This document shows positions 20,862 to 30,136 of a stretch of 64,000 bases of DNA, piece after piece (position 1 is the first letter of the stretch; every line of letters begins with the position of its first letter). Below the pieces are notes generated by a model, which was not told the DNA's origin, did no database searches, and saw nothing but the letters and a program-made list of their open reading frames with translations. Origin of the DNA: Candidatus Accumulibacter sp. ACC003. GTDB lineage: Bacteria > Pseudomonadota > Gammaproteobacteria > Burkholderiales > Rhodocyclaceae. The translations under genes and the position numbers were made by a program. The stretch is from assembly GCF_907163085.1 (NCBI RefSeq), contig NZ_CAJQTX010000002.1, positions 124,001 through 188,000 of the forward strand, given 5' to 3'.

Positions 20862-22151
20862 TTGAACACCTTGAACCCGGGTCAGCGCGGCTATCCACCG
20901 GCGGTCCTGGCGTGGAGCGTCTGGGGGCTGGGGGCTTTGCTCTACCTGATCGCCTTCTACCAGCGCGTCGCGCCAGCGGTGATGACCGACCGGCTGATGA
21001 CCGATTTCGCGATTGGCGCCACCGAGCTCGGCAATCTGTCGGCGTTCTATTTCTACTCGTATGTGGCGATGCAGATCCCGACCGGGGTCATCGCCGACCG
21101 CTGGGGACCGCGCCGTCTGCTGACCGCCGGTGCCGCGGTCGCGGCCATCGGCAGCGCCGTTTTTGCCTACGCACCCGACCTCTGGTGGGCCAGCGGTGGG
21201 CGCTTGCTGGTCGGCGCGTCGGTAGCCGTCGCCTTCGTCTCGATGCTCAAGCTCGCCAGCCACTGGTTCGCACCGCAGCACTTCGCCCTGGCCAGCGGCC
21301 TGGCGCTGGTCTTCGGCGTCGTCGGTGGAGTGATTGCCGGCGTGCCGCTGCGGATGCTGCTCGAAGCCTGGGGCTGGCGCCCGGTGATGGGCGTCTCGGC
21401 GGTAGTCACCGGCGTGCTGGCCATCGCCATCTGGCTGCGCGTCCGCGACGACCCCGCCGACTGGGGCTACGACAGCCATGCGCACGTCACCAGCGAGCCG
21501 CATGCGTCGATCCTGCACGGCATGCTCGAGGTCTTCTCTTACCGCAACACCTGGATTCTGCTGCTGACGCCGATCGGCCTGGCCGGCTCGGTGCTCACCT
21601 TTGCCGGGCTGTGGGGCGTGCCGTATCTGCGCCAGGTGCATGGCCTGGAAACCAGGACCGCGGCAGCAATCACCTCGCTGCTGCTGATCGCCTGGGCAGT
21701 CGGCGGACCGCTCCTCGGCACGCTCTCGCAACGCATGGGCCGCCGCCGGCCGCTCTATGTCTGGACCACCGCGGCGGCACTCGCCGGCTGGACGGTGGTC
21801 ATCTTCGCGCCGATTCCGGTCTGGCTGTTGATCGTCACCTTGTTGTTTACCGGTCTGGTCTCGGGCAACCTGATCATCGGCTTCGCCTTTGCCAAGGAAT
21901 CGGTGCCGCTGCGCCTGATGGGCACCGCCTCGGGAATCTGCAACATGGGGCCATTGCTTGGCGGCATGCTGCTACAACCGGCCGTCGGCTGGATGCTCGA
22001 CCGTAACTGGCTGGGAGCCAGCGCCAACGGTGCGCGCATTTACGACGCCACCGCCTATCAAAGCGCCTTCAGCCTGATGGCCGTTTGTCTGCTGATCTCG
22101 CTATGCCTGATCCCGTTTGCCAAAGAAACTTATTGCCAGCAAACCCGATGA
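20862..22151 (+). CDS. MFS transporter
   Basis: A 429-residue 12-helix MFS permease with the motif GVIADRWGPRRLL between helices 2 and 3. No ATG fits; TTG 20862 is the most upstream start (MNTLNPGQRGYPPAVLAW). The 3' end overlaps the convergent Bcr/CflA-type gene by 51 bases. Substrate unknown. Confidence 0.78.
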   Translation: MNTLNPGQRGYPPAVLAWSVWGLGALLYLIAFYQRVAPAVMTDRLMTDFAIGATELGNLSAFYFYSYVAMQIPTGVIADRWGPRRLLTAGAAVAAIGSAVFAYAPDLWWASGGRLLVGASVAVAFVSMLKLASHWFAPQHFALASGLALVFGVVGGVIAGVPLRMLLEAWGWRPVMGVSAVVTGVLAIAIWLRVRDDPADWGYDSHAHVTSEPHASILHGMLEVFSYRNTWILLLTPIGLAGSVLTFAGLWGVPYLRQVHGLETRTAAAITSLLLIAWAVGGPLLGTLSQRMGRRRPLYVWTTAAALAGWTVVIFAPIPVWLLIVTLLFTGLVSGNLIIGFAFAKESVPLRLMGTASGICNMGPLLGGMLLQPAVGWMLDRNWLGASANGARIYDATAYQSAFSLMAVCLLISLCLIPFAKETYCQQTR

Positions 22152-23354
22152 CGCGCCGGTGCTGAGCCGGCGGTAGTAGAGCGCCGCGGCGACGGCGCCG
22201 AGCAGCAGCAGGCCGGCCATGCCGCCGGCCAGGCTCAAGGTCGATCCCCACAGCAGCGGCGCGATCAGCGCCGCCGCCAGCGTGTTGCCCGTGGCCTGCA
22301 CAAAGGTCTGGCACGAGGCAGCCAGGCCGCGCTGTTCGGGAAAGAGATCGAGCGCCGCCAGCGTCAAACAGGGCATCGCCAGTGACATACCGAGCGTGAA
22401 GCCGAAGAGCGGCAGCACGCTCAACAGCAGCGTCGGCTGCCCGAACAGATTCAAGGCGATGTTGAACGCTGCCGCAACGCCCATCACCAGATAGCCAGCG
22501 ACAATCGTCCGAAACGGCGACAGCCGGCTGGCAACGAGGCCCGACAGCGCAGCGCCGATCAGCAGGCCACTCATCGACGGCCCGTAGAGCCAGAGAAAAC
22601 CGGTGGACGAAACTCCCAGATGGCGCACCAGGAAGACCGGCGCCGACAGCACATAAATGAAGAAGGCGACAAAATTGAGCGCCAGAGCGCTGCAGATCAG
22701 CAAAAAATCTTGTGACGTCAATACCTTGCGGTAGGCTTTCGCCAGATAGCCGAGGCGCAGCGACTGCCGGCGGTGGCGCGGCAGCGTTTCCGGAAGCAGC
22801 GTCCAGCACGCCAGCCACAAGGCAACGCTGAGCAGCACCAGCAGGGCAAACACCGCGCGCCAGCCAAACCAGGTTTGCACCCAGCCGCCGAGCACCGGCG
22901 CCAGCGCCGGCGCCAGCGCGAACAACATGGTGATCTTGGCAATCAGGCGCCGCGCCTGCGCGCCATCGTACAAATCACGGACAATCGCCCGACAAACGAC
23001 CATCCCGGCACCCGCGGTCATCCCCTGCAGCGCCCGCAGCAGCCACAGCTCTTCGATACTCGTGACGAACATGCACGCCGCCGAGGCCGCCGCAAACAGC
23101 GCCACGGCAACCAGTATCACCCGCCGCCGACCAAGCGCGTCAGCGATCGCGCCATGCCACAAGGTCATCAGCGCGAAGGGCAGCAGGTACGCGGTCAGCG
23201 TCTGCTGGACTTGCAGCGGCGTCGCCAGCAGCGACTCGCCGATAGCGCCGAACGACGGCAGATAGGTATCGATAGAGAAAGGGCCGAGTGCGGCCATCGC
23301 GGCCAATACCGGGGCAATGCCGCGCGGCGCAGGCAAGTTTTCCGAGTCAAGCAC
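22101..23354 (-). CDS. Bcr/CflA-type MFS multidrug efflux transporter
   Basis: A 417-residue drug:H+ antiporter. MAALGPFSIDTYLPSF is the Bcr/CflA first-helix signature, followed by HGAIADALGRRRVILVA (motif A) and a motif-C-like segment near ALAPALAPVLGG. The start is taken as GTG 23354, two nucleotides past the comM stop codon; longer starts lie inside comM. The gene is downstream of the split comM and would have been co-transcribed with it. Confidence 0.84.
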   Translation of the reverse strand: MLDSENLPAPRGIAPVLAAMAALGPFSIDTYLPSFGAIGESLLATPLQVQQTLTAYLLPFALMTLWHGAIADALGRRRVILVAVALFAAASAACMFVTSIEELWLLRALQGMTAGAGMVVCRAIVRDLYDGAQARRLIAKITMLFALAPALAPVLGGWVQTWFGWRAVFALLVLLSVALWLACWTLLPETLPRHRRQSLRLGYLAKAYRKVLTSQDFLLICSALALNFVAFFIYVLSAPVFLVRHLGVSSTGFLWLYGPSMSGLLIGAALSGLVASRLSPFRTIVAGYLVMGVAAAFNIALNLFGQPTLLLSVLPLFGFTLGMSLAMPCLTLAALDLFPEQRGLAASCQTFVQATGNTLAAALIAPLLWGSTLSLAGGMAGLLLLGAVAAALYYRRLSTGASSGLLAISFFGKRDQA

Positions 23355-23355
23355 G

Positions 23356-24208
23356 TCATTCTTTCGCGAACCGGCGGTACTGCACGGCTTCAGCAACATG
23401 CTGTGCCTGAATGGCACCGCCGCCTGTTATATCGGCAATCGTACGCGCAATCTTTAGCAGTCGGTGGTAAGCGCGCGCCGAAAGATCGAAACGACTGATC
23501 GCCTGTTTGAGCAATGCCGCGGCAGCCGCTACCGGCTGGCAGTGCTGGTCGATTTCCGACGTCGTCAGCAGCGCATTGGCCTTGCCCTGGCGCGCCATCT
23601 GGCGGTCGCGAGCGACCGCGACACGCGCCCGCACCAGCGCCGACGCTTCGCCGTCGGCGGCCTGTTGCAGCACCTCGGCGGGCACCGCCGGAACCTCGAT
23701 CTGCAGATCGATGCGGTCGAGCAGCGGCCCCGAGAGCCTGCTGCGATAACGCCGGACCTGCTCCGGCGTGCACCGACAGCGACCGCGCGCGTCGCCGTGA
23801 TAACCACAGGGGCAAGGATTCATCGCCGCGACCAGCTGAAAGCGGGCGGGAAACTCGGCTTGCCTGGCAGCGCGCGAGATGTGGATGCGGCCGCTGTCGA
23901 GTGGCTCGCGCAGCGCCTCGAGCACGCGCCGGTCAAACTCGGCGATCTCGTCGAGAAACAGGACGCCCTGATGCGCCAGGGAGATCTCGCCGGGACGCGG
24001 CACGCTGCCGCCGCCAACCAGCGCCGCCGACGAAGCCGTATGGTGCGGCGCCCGGTAGGGGTAGCGGCGAAAGTTCTCGGCGCGAAACTGGCCGGCGAGC
24101 GACAGCACGGCGGCCGATTCGAGCGCGGCGGCGAGCGTCATTGGCGGCAGCAATCCGGGCAGCCGGCTGGCGAGCATCGACTTGCCGGTGCCCGGCGGAC
24201 CGGCCAGC
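23356..24208 (-). pseudogene. comM: ComM/YifB C-terminal part, separated by integrative element
   Basis: The AAA+ part of a Mg-chelatase-like helicase that helps branch migration in natural transformation. Visible are Walker A AGPPGTGKSML, Walker B GVLFLDEIAEF, the CPCGYHG Cys motif and the C-terminal helicase-like lid. Its first half lies at 33520-34175. The element supplies a fortuitous start at 24252 (MLEQAKRQVFVHN), so a truncated AAA+ protein might be made, but the N-terminal LonC-like domain is lost. The insertion cuts 5' of Walker A. Confidence 0.93.
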
Positions 24209-24224
24209 AGCATGTTGTGTACAA
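24209..24224. other. Left attachment junction (attL/attR) of the comM element
   Basis: Core AG then the element arm CATGTTGTGTACAA (24211-24224). Its reverse complement TTGTACACAACATG matches the right arm TTGTACACGACATG at 13 of 14 positions. Host comM sequence ends at 24208. Confidence 0.85.
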
Positions 24225-24371
24225 ATACTTGACGCTTTGCCTGCTCTAGCATCCGTCAAATTTTCTCCTGTCCAACGTAGATCAACGACGCGCATGGCGC
24301 CCTCATTGCTTGGGCGTACATGCGGACTGGAGTAGGTGTGAACAATCAATGCAAGACAGTCCAGTATTACC

Positions 24372-24400
24372 AAATAGCCCACCTTAGAAGTGGGCTATTT
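24372..24400. terminator. Hairpin at left end of element
   Basis: A perfect 11-bp stem (AAATAGCCCAC with GTGGGCTATTT) and 7-base loop, A-rich on one side and T-rich on the other, so it could terminate in both directions and insulate element from comM. Confidence 0.65.
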
Positions 24401-24772
24401 CTTTTCTGGAATCTCTAAAATAAATCACTGTTTCTATAATCACCTACAAGGTAGAGCAATACCCCTGTTTTAGAAACACTATCTAAAAGCTAACCGAATT
24501 AGTATTTAAGAACCCAAAAATTTGCGAATTCACAATCGACCCAGTAAACTAACGGCTGCAATCAGGAGAGGGGTTTGTAAAAAGATATAAACAATATAAA
24601 TCTCGTCGATTCTGTTAGCAGACAAGATCAGCCCCTTCTTTTCTATTACAAACAGTTACAAAAAACATTTATTTTAAGCAAAATTTGACTCCTCTTGCAT
24701 ATAAATAACTATATGACAAGATTGGAAAGGTTGAGGCCCTAACCACTATACGGCAAATGAAGAGGTGTTAAC
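24401..24772. other. AT-rich leader region of the Rep-like gene
   Basis: A 372-base non-coding AT-rich stretch. If the downstream protein is a rolling-circle initiator, this is a natural place for its origin, but I see no clear nick-site hairpin. Confidence 0.3.
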
Positions 24773-25294
24773 ATGGTTCTTACGTTGAACAAAATAAGGT
24801 CTGAAGCAAAAACATATTTACAAGGTTTCGTCCCAAGCTACTTTATTACTCTTAACGACGCCAAACCATATCGTCTCACAGAGACAAGTATGATTTGCAT
24901 TCAAGGCAGAACAGGAGTAACAGTGGATTGGTTAAGAAAAGCTACACTAGGTAGCAGGCAGCAACGCAGTAACGATCTCTGTCGCGGATTTGCGTTCTAT
25001 GAAGAAGGACCAAGCAGTGGGATAGTCCACGCCCATCTGATTTTGGCGCTTAAGAATAAACCTACTCGTACCTTAGAATGGGTAGCAGACTTTTTTGATA
25101 AAAAATGGACGCTCCTTCTGGCCAATAAATATGGAAGCTCAGTTATGAGTAAAAAATATGTAGGGTTCGGAAGACGTGACCACAGTACAGATGTAAAACC
25201 GATACACAGTTTAGAAGGTGCTATTGACTACGCCGGTAAAGAATTCAACTGGCAGATGTCCTGTAACGACTTTAGTCCGTATATGTGTTATTAA
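24773..25294 (+). CDS. Small HUH-type Rep-like endonuclease
   Basis: A 173-residue protein showing the three motifs of rolling-circle initiators in the right order: SYFITLND near the N terminus (motif I like), IVHAHLILAL with the His-x-His metal site (motif II), and AIDYAGKEF with a YxxK catalytic site (motif III). Such proteins nick single-stranded DNA and join to its 5' end. On a chromosomal element it could initiate replication of the excised circle or act as a relic of a plasmid or filamentous phage. No partner replication genes are seen. The assignment rests on motifs only. Confidence 0.62.
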   Translation: MVLTLNKIRSEAKTYLQGFVPSYFITLNDAKPYRLTETSMICIQGRTGVTVDWLRKATLGSRQQRSNDLCRGFAFYEEGPSSGIVHAHLILALKNKPTRTLEWVADFFDKKWTLLLANKYGSSVMSKKYVGFGRRDHSTDVKPIHSLEGAIDYAGKEFNWQMSCNDFSPYMCY

Positions 25295-25797
25295 GCAAAG
25301 CGGTTGTTTTCCGGTTTGGCGACAACAGAAGCTAAAGTCAAAAAGCATTACAATTGGAGCATGATGAATACGAAGCTATACTGCAATAAGGCTGGTACGT
25401 ATGATGCTAATTTTTTTGTTCGAAACAGGCTGCAGTGAACGCTTACGTCTATACGTATGCTAAACGCATACTTCCAAAAAATAAATAAATAAATATTTAG
25501 TCTATAGAGAAAAAGGAAAAAAAGAAAAAGGAACAGACAGGCAATCAGATGAACAGATACCAAATGCACAGAAGCACAAAGTCGAACTGCAACGTTTTAA
25601 CGCTGCACGGTATGGTTAGCTGAAGTCATAGACAACTAATTATGGTTCTAGCAAATTATTGAACGTAAGTCATTCTTGTTATTTGTAACCAAGAGCAGTA
25701 AAGTGATTGAAAGGCAGTGCAGGAGCAGGTTGGTAAAAAAATAGTTGAAGAGCATGTTATTTAAATGCATCCGATTCTCATGGGGAGTACGTTTATT
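25295..25797. other. Non-coding AT-rich gap in element
   Basis: About 500 bases without a supportable gene. A 73-codon minus-strand frame (25348-25569) gives a Phe/Leu-rich low-complexity peptide and is judged spurious. Confidence 0.4.
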
Positions 25798-26031
25798 ATG
25801 AGTAATGGTTGGTCAGATACGTTGATCGAACAAACCCGTGCTGTATTGAATTTAGACTTTGCGCCAGTTGGCAATTTTGTACACATGAAAAACTTCAACG
25901 GCCGTTATGCACAATTGAGCTTGTCACATCTGATTAATGAGAAATACATCCTTCAGGATAAAGATACCAACGTTTCAACCGAGTACGCTTCCGTAGATGA
26001 GGTGATCGCCGCTGGCTGGGCAATCGATTGA
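25798..26031 (+). CDS. Hypothetical protein
   Basis: A 77-residue protein beginning MSNGWSDTLIEQTRAVLN; the ATG at 25798 follows GGGAG at good spacing, better than the upstream ATG at 25765. No known motif. It stands alone between non-coding stretches in the element. Confidence 0.5.
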   Translation: MSNGWSDTLIEQTRAVLNLDFAPVGNFVHMKNFNGRYAQLSLSHLINEKYILQDKDTNVSTEYASVDEVIAAGWAID

Positions 26032-26153
26032 GCTGGCATCTGCGGAGTCTCATGTATTTAAGGCTGTTTATTGCGAATAACAAAGCCAAATGATGACTCG
26101 CTTTAGCGCTAACTGCGGTCGATGTGGTCGACGAAAACAGAGCAGCACCTGTA

Positions 26154-26275
26154 GAACAGATCAACAAGATTCCCTGCACGACAGACTAGCACTGTAACGC
26201 ACGGCAACGCTGCTTAAGCGCGCTGGAAGCCTCTTGCGAGTACCCTTGTACGTTGTGGTAGGATTACGCCTGTTT
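26154..26275 (+). repeat. 122-bp direct repeat, copy 1
   Basis: Nearly identical to 27955-28076; the last ~84 bases (from TGTAACGCACGGCAACG to the TTACGCCTGTTT end) appear identical. Weaker similarity continues on both sides (ACTCGCTTTA upstream, GCAAGAGC.TG.CCAAGCGGC downstream). It lies in the 522-base non-coding gap 26032-26553. Confidence 0.9.
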
Positions 26276-26553
26276 ACGCGGGACCCTGTGCGTCTGCGGG
26301 GCAGACTCCAGCCCCTTAGCCACGTTGCAAGAGCATGTCCAAGCGGCAGCTAAGCGCCAGTAGCGGGCGGTGGCGAGTTTCCTCTATAGCGGCTGTTGAG
26401 GCGCGCTGGGTTTTAAGCCATCGTCCCACATTGCGATGTGACCCAATGAGCGCTTTGATGGGTACCGTTCTTTGTTAGCAAACATGGTCCCAAGTCTGTT
26501 GAAGAGGGGCTGAAAAGGTTTGGCTCGACACACAGTTTTGGGAAACTCCTACG

Positions 26554-27195
26554 ATGTCCACAGATTGGTATGAGGCGGAGCAAGAAGAAGCGTATTCAGA
26601 GTTTGTTGATTCACTTGCCGCCGAGCTGTACGAGGAACACAGGCAACGAGCAATCGAAGCGTTCGTAAGCGACAGGCTTGCTTCGTACTACCTAGAGCAT
26701 CCAAATATTTCTGAACAGGCACTAGTTTTTTTCAAAAAAGCTAAGTTTTATCGGGAAGCCGATCCAGTTGCGTCACTTCTGTTTTCGTGCACAACCACAG
26801 AAGTGTTGTTAAAGACCGTCATCCTAAAGCCGATCGTTTACGGTCTGGTGCATACGGAATCGCTGGCAGAGCTAATTGCAAGCGGTCTGGTGCGCAAAGT
26901 TGGAATCGATCGTCTCAAGGGCTTAGTTTTCCAAATATTGGATAATCAAATAGAGTTCCCGAATGGAATTAAGAATTACTGTCGTGATGGCAGCAGAACT
27001 CCGCTTTTGGTAGAGCACGCCAATATCCAAGAGGTGCGAAATGCCATACTTCATCAAGCTAAGCCCTGCGCGTGCGACGCCTCTGACCTCTCATTTGAAG
27101 TCGCTAGGGCCTTCGTAAATATTACGCACTTACTGCTGAATAGTATCGGGTTAAAATTCTCCAAAAGAGGGGTAATAGTTCGTGAAGCAGAGTAG
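26554..27195 (+). CDS. HEPN-like protein (putative RNase)
   Basis: A 213-residue protein with EVRNAILHQA near the C terminus; Arg162-x4-His167 is the catalytic R-x4-6-H motif of HEPN ribonucleases. The upstream helix-rich part (SLLFSCTTTEVLLKTVILKPIVYGL) fits the four-helix HEPN fold. The first ~60 residues are acidic and of unknown type. HEPN RNases are common toxins and abortive-infection effectors. The next gene, 135 bases on, encodes a small membrane protein, and both lie between 122-bp direct repeats. Confidence 0.55.
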   Translation: MSTDWYEAEQEEAYSEFVDSLAAELYEEHRQRAIEAFVSDRLASYYLEHPNISEQALVFFKKAKFYREADPVASLLFSCTTTEVLLKTVILKPIVYGLVHTESLAELIASGLVRKVGIDRLKGLVFQILDNQIEFPNGIKNYCRDGSRTPLLVEHANIQEVRNAILHQAKPCACDASDLSFEVARAFVNITHLLLNSIGLKFSKRGVIVREAE

Positions 27196-27330
27196 GTTGT
27201 CTTCTAAGGAAGAAGGTTAGCTCGGTTAGGTTGTGTGCAGTGACGATCTAACGAATAGCGTTGCCCTGCAAGCGAGTGAGTCATTTGCCGTTCTGTTTCA
27301 CTCTGTTAGTTGTTGTTTGGTGGAGCAAGT

Positions 27331-27741
27331 ATGAATTTCCTTGAAATAGTTGGACTGATTAGCTTGATTGCCATCGGTGGATATATTTTCTTGGTATATA
27401 GCGAAAGGGCGGATGAAGAGAAAAGACAAAGGGACGATATTGATCGCAGAGCAATATTCGTTTCCTACCGTTTGGCACTGCGTCATCTCTATCGACAGCA
27501 CGAAGATCCGAATGTTCGAAAAAAAATAGAACAGGTTGCTGAGTACTATTACGGCGGCGTTTCGACGATTGCATTGGATCTAGACGATTCTGAATACCGT
27601 CAACTGATAGAGAAGGATGTTCGAGGAGATGCTGTGTACCAGACAGCACAATCCAGTATTGAAAAAAATGGATATTTACTAGCTGTCGAAAATGGCAACA
27701 TTAGCAACCCTCGTGGTGCAGGGAGAAAAATTCTTGCGTGA
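27331..27741 (+). CDS. Small membrane-anchored hypothetical protein
   Basis: A 136-residue protein starting MNFLEIVGLISLIAIGGYIFLV, one N-terminal membrane helix, followed by a charged cytosolic part. ATG 27331 has GGAG 8 bases upstream, so it is preferred to 27310. No family recognised. It may work with the preceding HEPN-like gene; that is inference from the shared repeat-bounded segment. Confidence 0.5.
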   Translation: MNFLEIVGLISLIAIGGYIFLVYSERADEEKRQRDDIDRRAIFVSYRLALRHLYRQHEDPNVRKKIEQVAEYYYGGVSTIALDLDDSEYRQLIEKDVRGDAVYQTAQSSIEKNGYLLAVENGNISNPRGAGRKILA

Positions 27742-27954
27742 AGTGAAAAAGCCGCCACAGAAACTTAGAAGACGGTCTCTACATGTGTGGTTTGGATGAC
27801 AGCCAACTCAATAGCGGTCACTCCATAGCACCAAAAATCGTAGGAAGGCAGTTTCCCATAACTGATGACGTGCCATATTTTTAACTCGCTTTACGGTGGC
27901 CACGCCCATGAAGCGAACGTTGCTCCGCTCGAAGGACACAGAGCAACCAGCGTC

Positions 27955-28076
27955 GAACAGATCAACAGAGCTCCCTGCACGACAGACCAGGGCTGTAACG
28001 CACGGCAACGCTGCTTAAGCGCGCTGGAAGCCTCTTGCGAGTACCCTTGTACGTTGTGGTAGGATTACGCCTGTTT
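27955..28076 (+). repeat. 122-bp direct repeat, copy 2
   Basis: Second copy of 26154-26275, same orientation, in the 544-base non-coding gap 27742-28285 before the R-M gene. The repeats enclose about 1.7 kb holding the HEPN-like and membrane genes. Confidence 0.9.
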
Positions 28077-28285
28077 TCGCTGATTCTCCGCGTCTCCTCG
28101 ATAACCGAGGTAGCAAGAGCGTGCCCAAGCGGCGACTATTAGCGCTCGATGACCAAGGTGCGCCTCATAGGTAAGGGGGCATCGGCAGTCAATTGTGCAG
28201 CGGTTCCTTAAGATGCAACTAAATCTCCAGCGGATATTGTGCTGGAACATTAATCTCACTAAGTTAGCGCGATCGTTCATACCAC

Positions 28286-30136
28286 ATGCCAAGAAAATCA
28301 GAATTCTCTTCCTACGTGTTTATTAAAAATGACCTGGTCAATATGGGTTGGAACACAAGGAATCCTTCACGATCGGACAGCGGGCAGCTTTATACGCAGC
28401 AGGAATGCCTCGATCATCCAGAAATCGCAGCCGGATTGAATCGCCAGCGACCCGAGTACGTCGTAAAGGTGCACGAAGACGTATTTTGGGTGATTGAAGC
28501 AAAAGGGGCGCACGAAAAAATTGATATCGCAGTCGGCGAGGCAATCGGCTACGCTGAGGATATAAACAAGTCGAAACTCATCAAGGCTCGCCTAATTACT
28601 GGCGTCGCTGGAAACGACGAAGACGGATACCTCGTAAACACCTCTTTTATCCAGTCAGATGGAAGTGTGTCGCCAGTTAAATTCAACAATCGGAAGATAA
28701 CTGGTTTTCTCTCGCCTGACCAAGCGCGTTACCTAGTTGACAACGAGACGTCAGACTTAAACGAACTCGTAACAAGCGAAGTTCTTCTCTTGTCAATTGC
28801 CGAAAGTATTAACGAAGAACTGCATCGGGCATCAATAAATAAGGACCTTCGAGCCACCGTGATGTCAGCGGTTTTGCTGTCAATGGTCTCCGACACTCTT
28901 CCGAACTTCAACGGATCTCCAGATGTCTTCGTCAAAGATATAAACAATCGCGCTGAAGATGTCCTTATACATCATTCAAAGCGGGAGTTTGCGGAGTATG
29001 TTGAGTTGAGATTGCCGCAAGAAGATGCCGCAAAGAGCAAATACAAGGCTGCGGTAGTCCGCGTGTTCTTCCTCTTGCGAAAGATAAACGTTAAAGCTGC
29101 CATGGATGGCAGTCAGGATTTGCTAGGAAAGTTCTACGAGGTTTTCCTGAAGTACGGGAACGGTGCCAAAGACATTGGAATCGTCCTAACTCCAAGACAT
29201 GTTACAGAGTTTTCTGCTGAGATTCTTGACATCAGAGCATCTGACCTTGTCTACGATCCAGCATGCGGGACGGGTGGGTTTTTGGTTGCAGCATATGATC
29301 GCGTTCGTCGAAATGAGCCCGAAAAGGTCGAGATGTTTAAGAAGCATCGAATTTTCGGCGTGGAGCAACAAGCTAACGTCGCTGCACTTGCTATAGTTAA
29401 TATGATTTTTCGTGGCGATGGTAAGAACAACATCATCAATGGGGATTGCCTCTCCATCAATTTGAATCGAAAGCTTAGAAATGGCGAGGCTAGTGCGGAG
29501 TACCAGAGGGAGCCGAGCGAGAGAAGGGCTGTGGGCAAAGTTCTGATGAATCCACCCTTCGCACTGAGGCGCGATGATGAACAAGAGTTCACATTCATTG
29601 ACCACGCGTTGGATCAGATGCTTGATGAGGGATTGCTTCTCAGTGTCCTCCCGGTCTCTGTCATGTACTCCGGTGGGCGAGAACTCGTATGGAGACGGCA
29701 GCTCCTCGAGCGGAATACGTTGCTTGCGGTGATCGGCTTTCCGAATGACCTGTTTTACCCCCAAGCCTCAGTCGAACCCGTCATTGTCGTAATTCGGAAA
29801 GGTGTTCCGCATGAGCAAAATGGAAATTGCTTATTTGTTAGAATATCTGACGATGGTTTTGTAAAACTAAAGAAAAGACGGTTGCCGCATGGTGGCCAAA
29901 ATGAACTACAGGTGCTACGTGACAACATATTTAACTTTATTCACGGCGGAGAATGCCATGAAGTTAATGGTCTTATTCAGAAAAAAGCAGTTGATCTTTC
30001 TGATCCACACCTGGAGCTTATACCGCAACAATATCTCGATAACGTTGAACTAGGCTCTGACGCGCTACGATCGGCACTTAGTACTATTCAATCCGAATTG
30101 GTGTTTCAGGAAATTCGCAAAGGGCTTCGGCAATGA
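28286..30136 (+). CDS. Fused restriction endonuclease-adenine methyltransferase, BcgI-like
   Basis: A 616-residue protein. N-terminal ~150 residues look like a PD-(D/E)xK nuclease: PEYVV (Glu57), WVIEAKG (Glu71-x-Lys73), AIGYA. The rest is a type I HsdM-like N6-adenine methyltransferase with helical domain (QDLLGKFYEVFLKYG), SAM motif DPACGTGG at 324-331 and catalytic NPPF at 422-425. Nuclease plus methylase in one chain with a separate specificity subunit is the type IIB (BcgI) plan. The stop overlaps the next ATG (ATGA), so the two are translated together. Role: restriction of foreign DNA and element maintenance. Confidence 0.83.
   Translation: MPRKSEFSSYVFIKNDLVNMGWNTRNPSRSDSGQLYTQQECLDHPEIAAGLNRQRPEYVVKVHEDVFWVIEAKGAHEKIDIAVGEAIGYAEDINKSKLIKARLITGVAGNDEDGYLVNTSFIQSDGSVSPVKFNNRKITGFLSPDQARYLVDNETSDLNELVTSEVLLLSIAESINEELHRASINKDLRATVMSAVLLSMVSDTLPNFNGSPDVFVKDINNRAEDVLIHHSKREFAEYVELRLPQEDAAKSKYKAAVVRVFFLLRKINVKAAMDGSQDLLGKFYEVFLKYGNGAKDIGIVLTPRHVTEFSAEILDIRASDLVYDPACGTGGFLVAAYDRVRRNEPEKVEMFKKHRIFGVEQQANVAALAIVNMIFRGDGKNNIINGDCLSINLNRKLRNGEASAEYQREPSERRAVGKVLMNPPFALRRDDEQEFTFIDHALDQMLDEGLLLSVLPVSVMYSGGRELVWRRQLLERNTLLAVIGFPNDLFYPQASVEPVIVVIRKGVPHEQNGNCLFVRISDDGFVKLKKRRLPHGGQNELQVLRDNIFNFIHGGECHEVNGLIQKKAVDLSDPHLELIPQQYLDNVELGSDALRSALSTIQSELVFQEIRKGLRQ

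Noticed and set aside
25348-25569. 73-residue minus-strand hydrophobic ORF
   Set aside because: Low-complexity Phe/Leu composition arising from A/T-rich runs, no ribosome binding site, no similarity recognised.
27249-27318. Integron attC-like site between the HEPN and membrane genes (ATCTAAC ... GTTAGTT)
   Set aside because: The outer boxes resemble R''/R' but the second core breaks the GTTRRRY consensus and the inner arms do not pair; no integron integrase is present.
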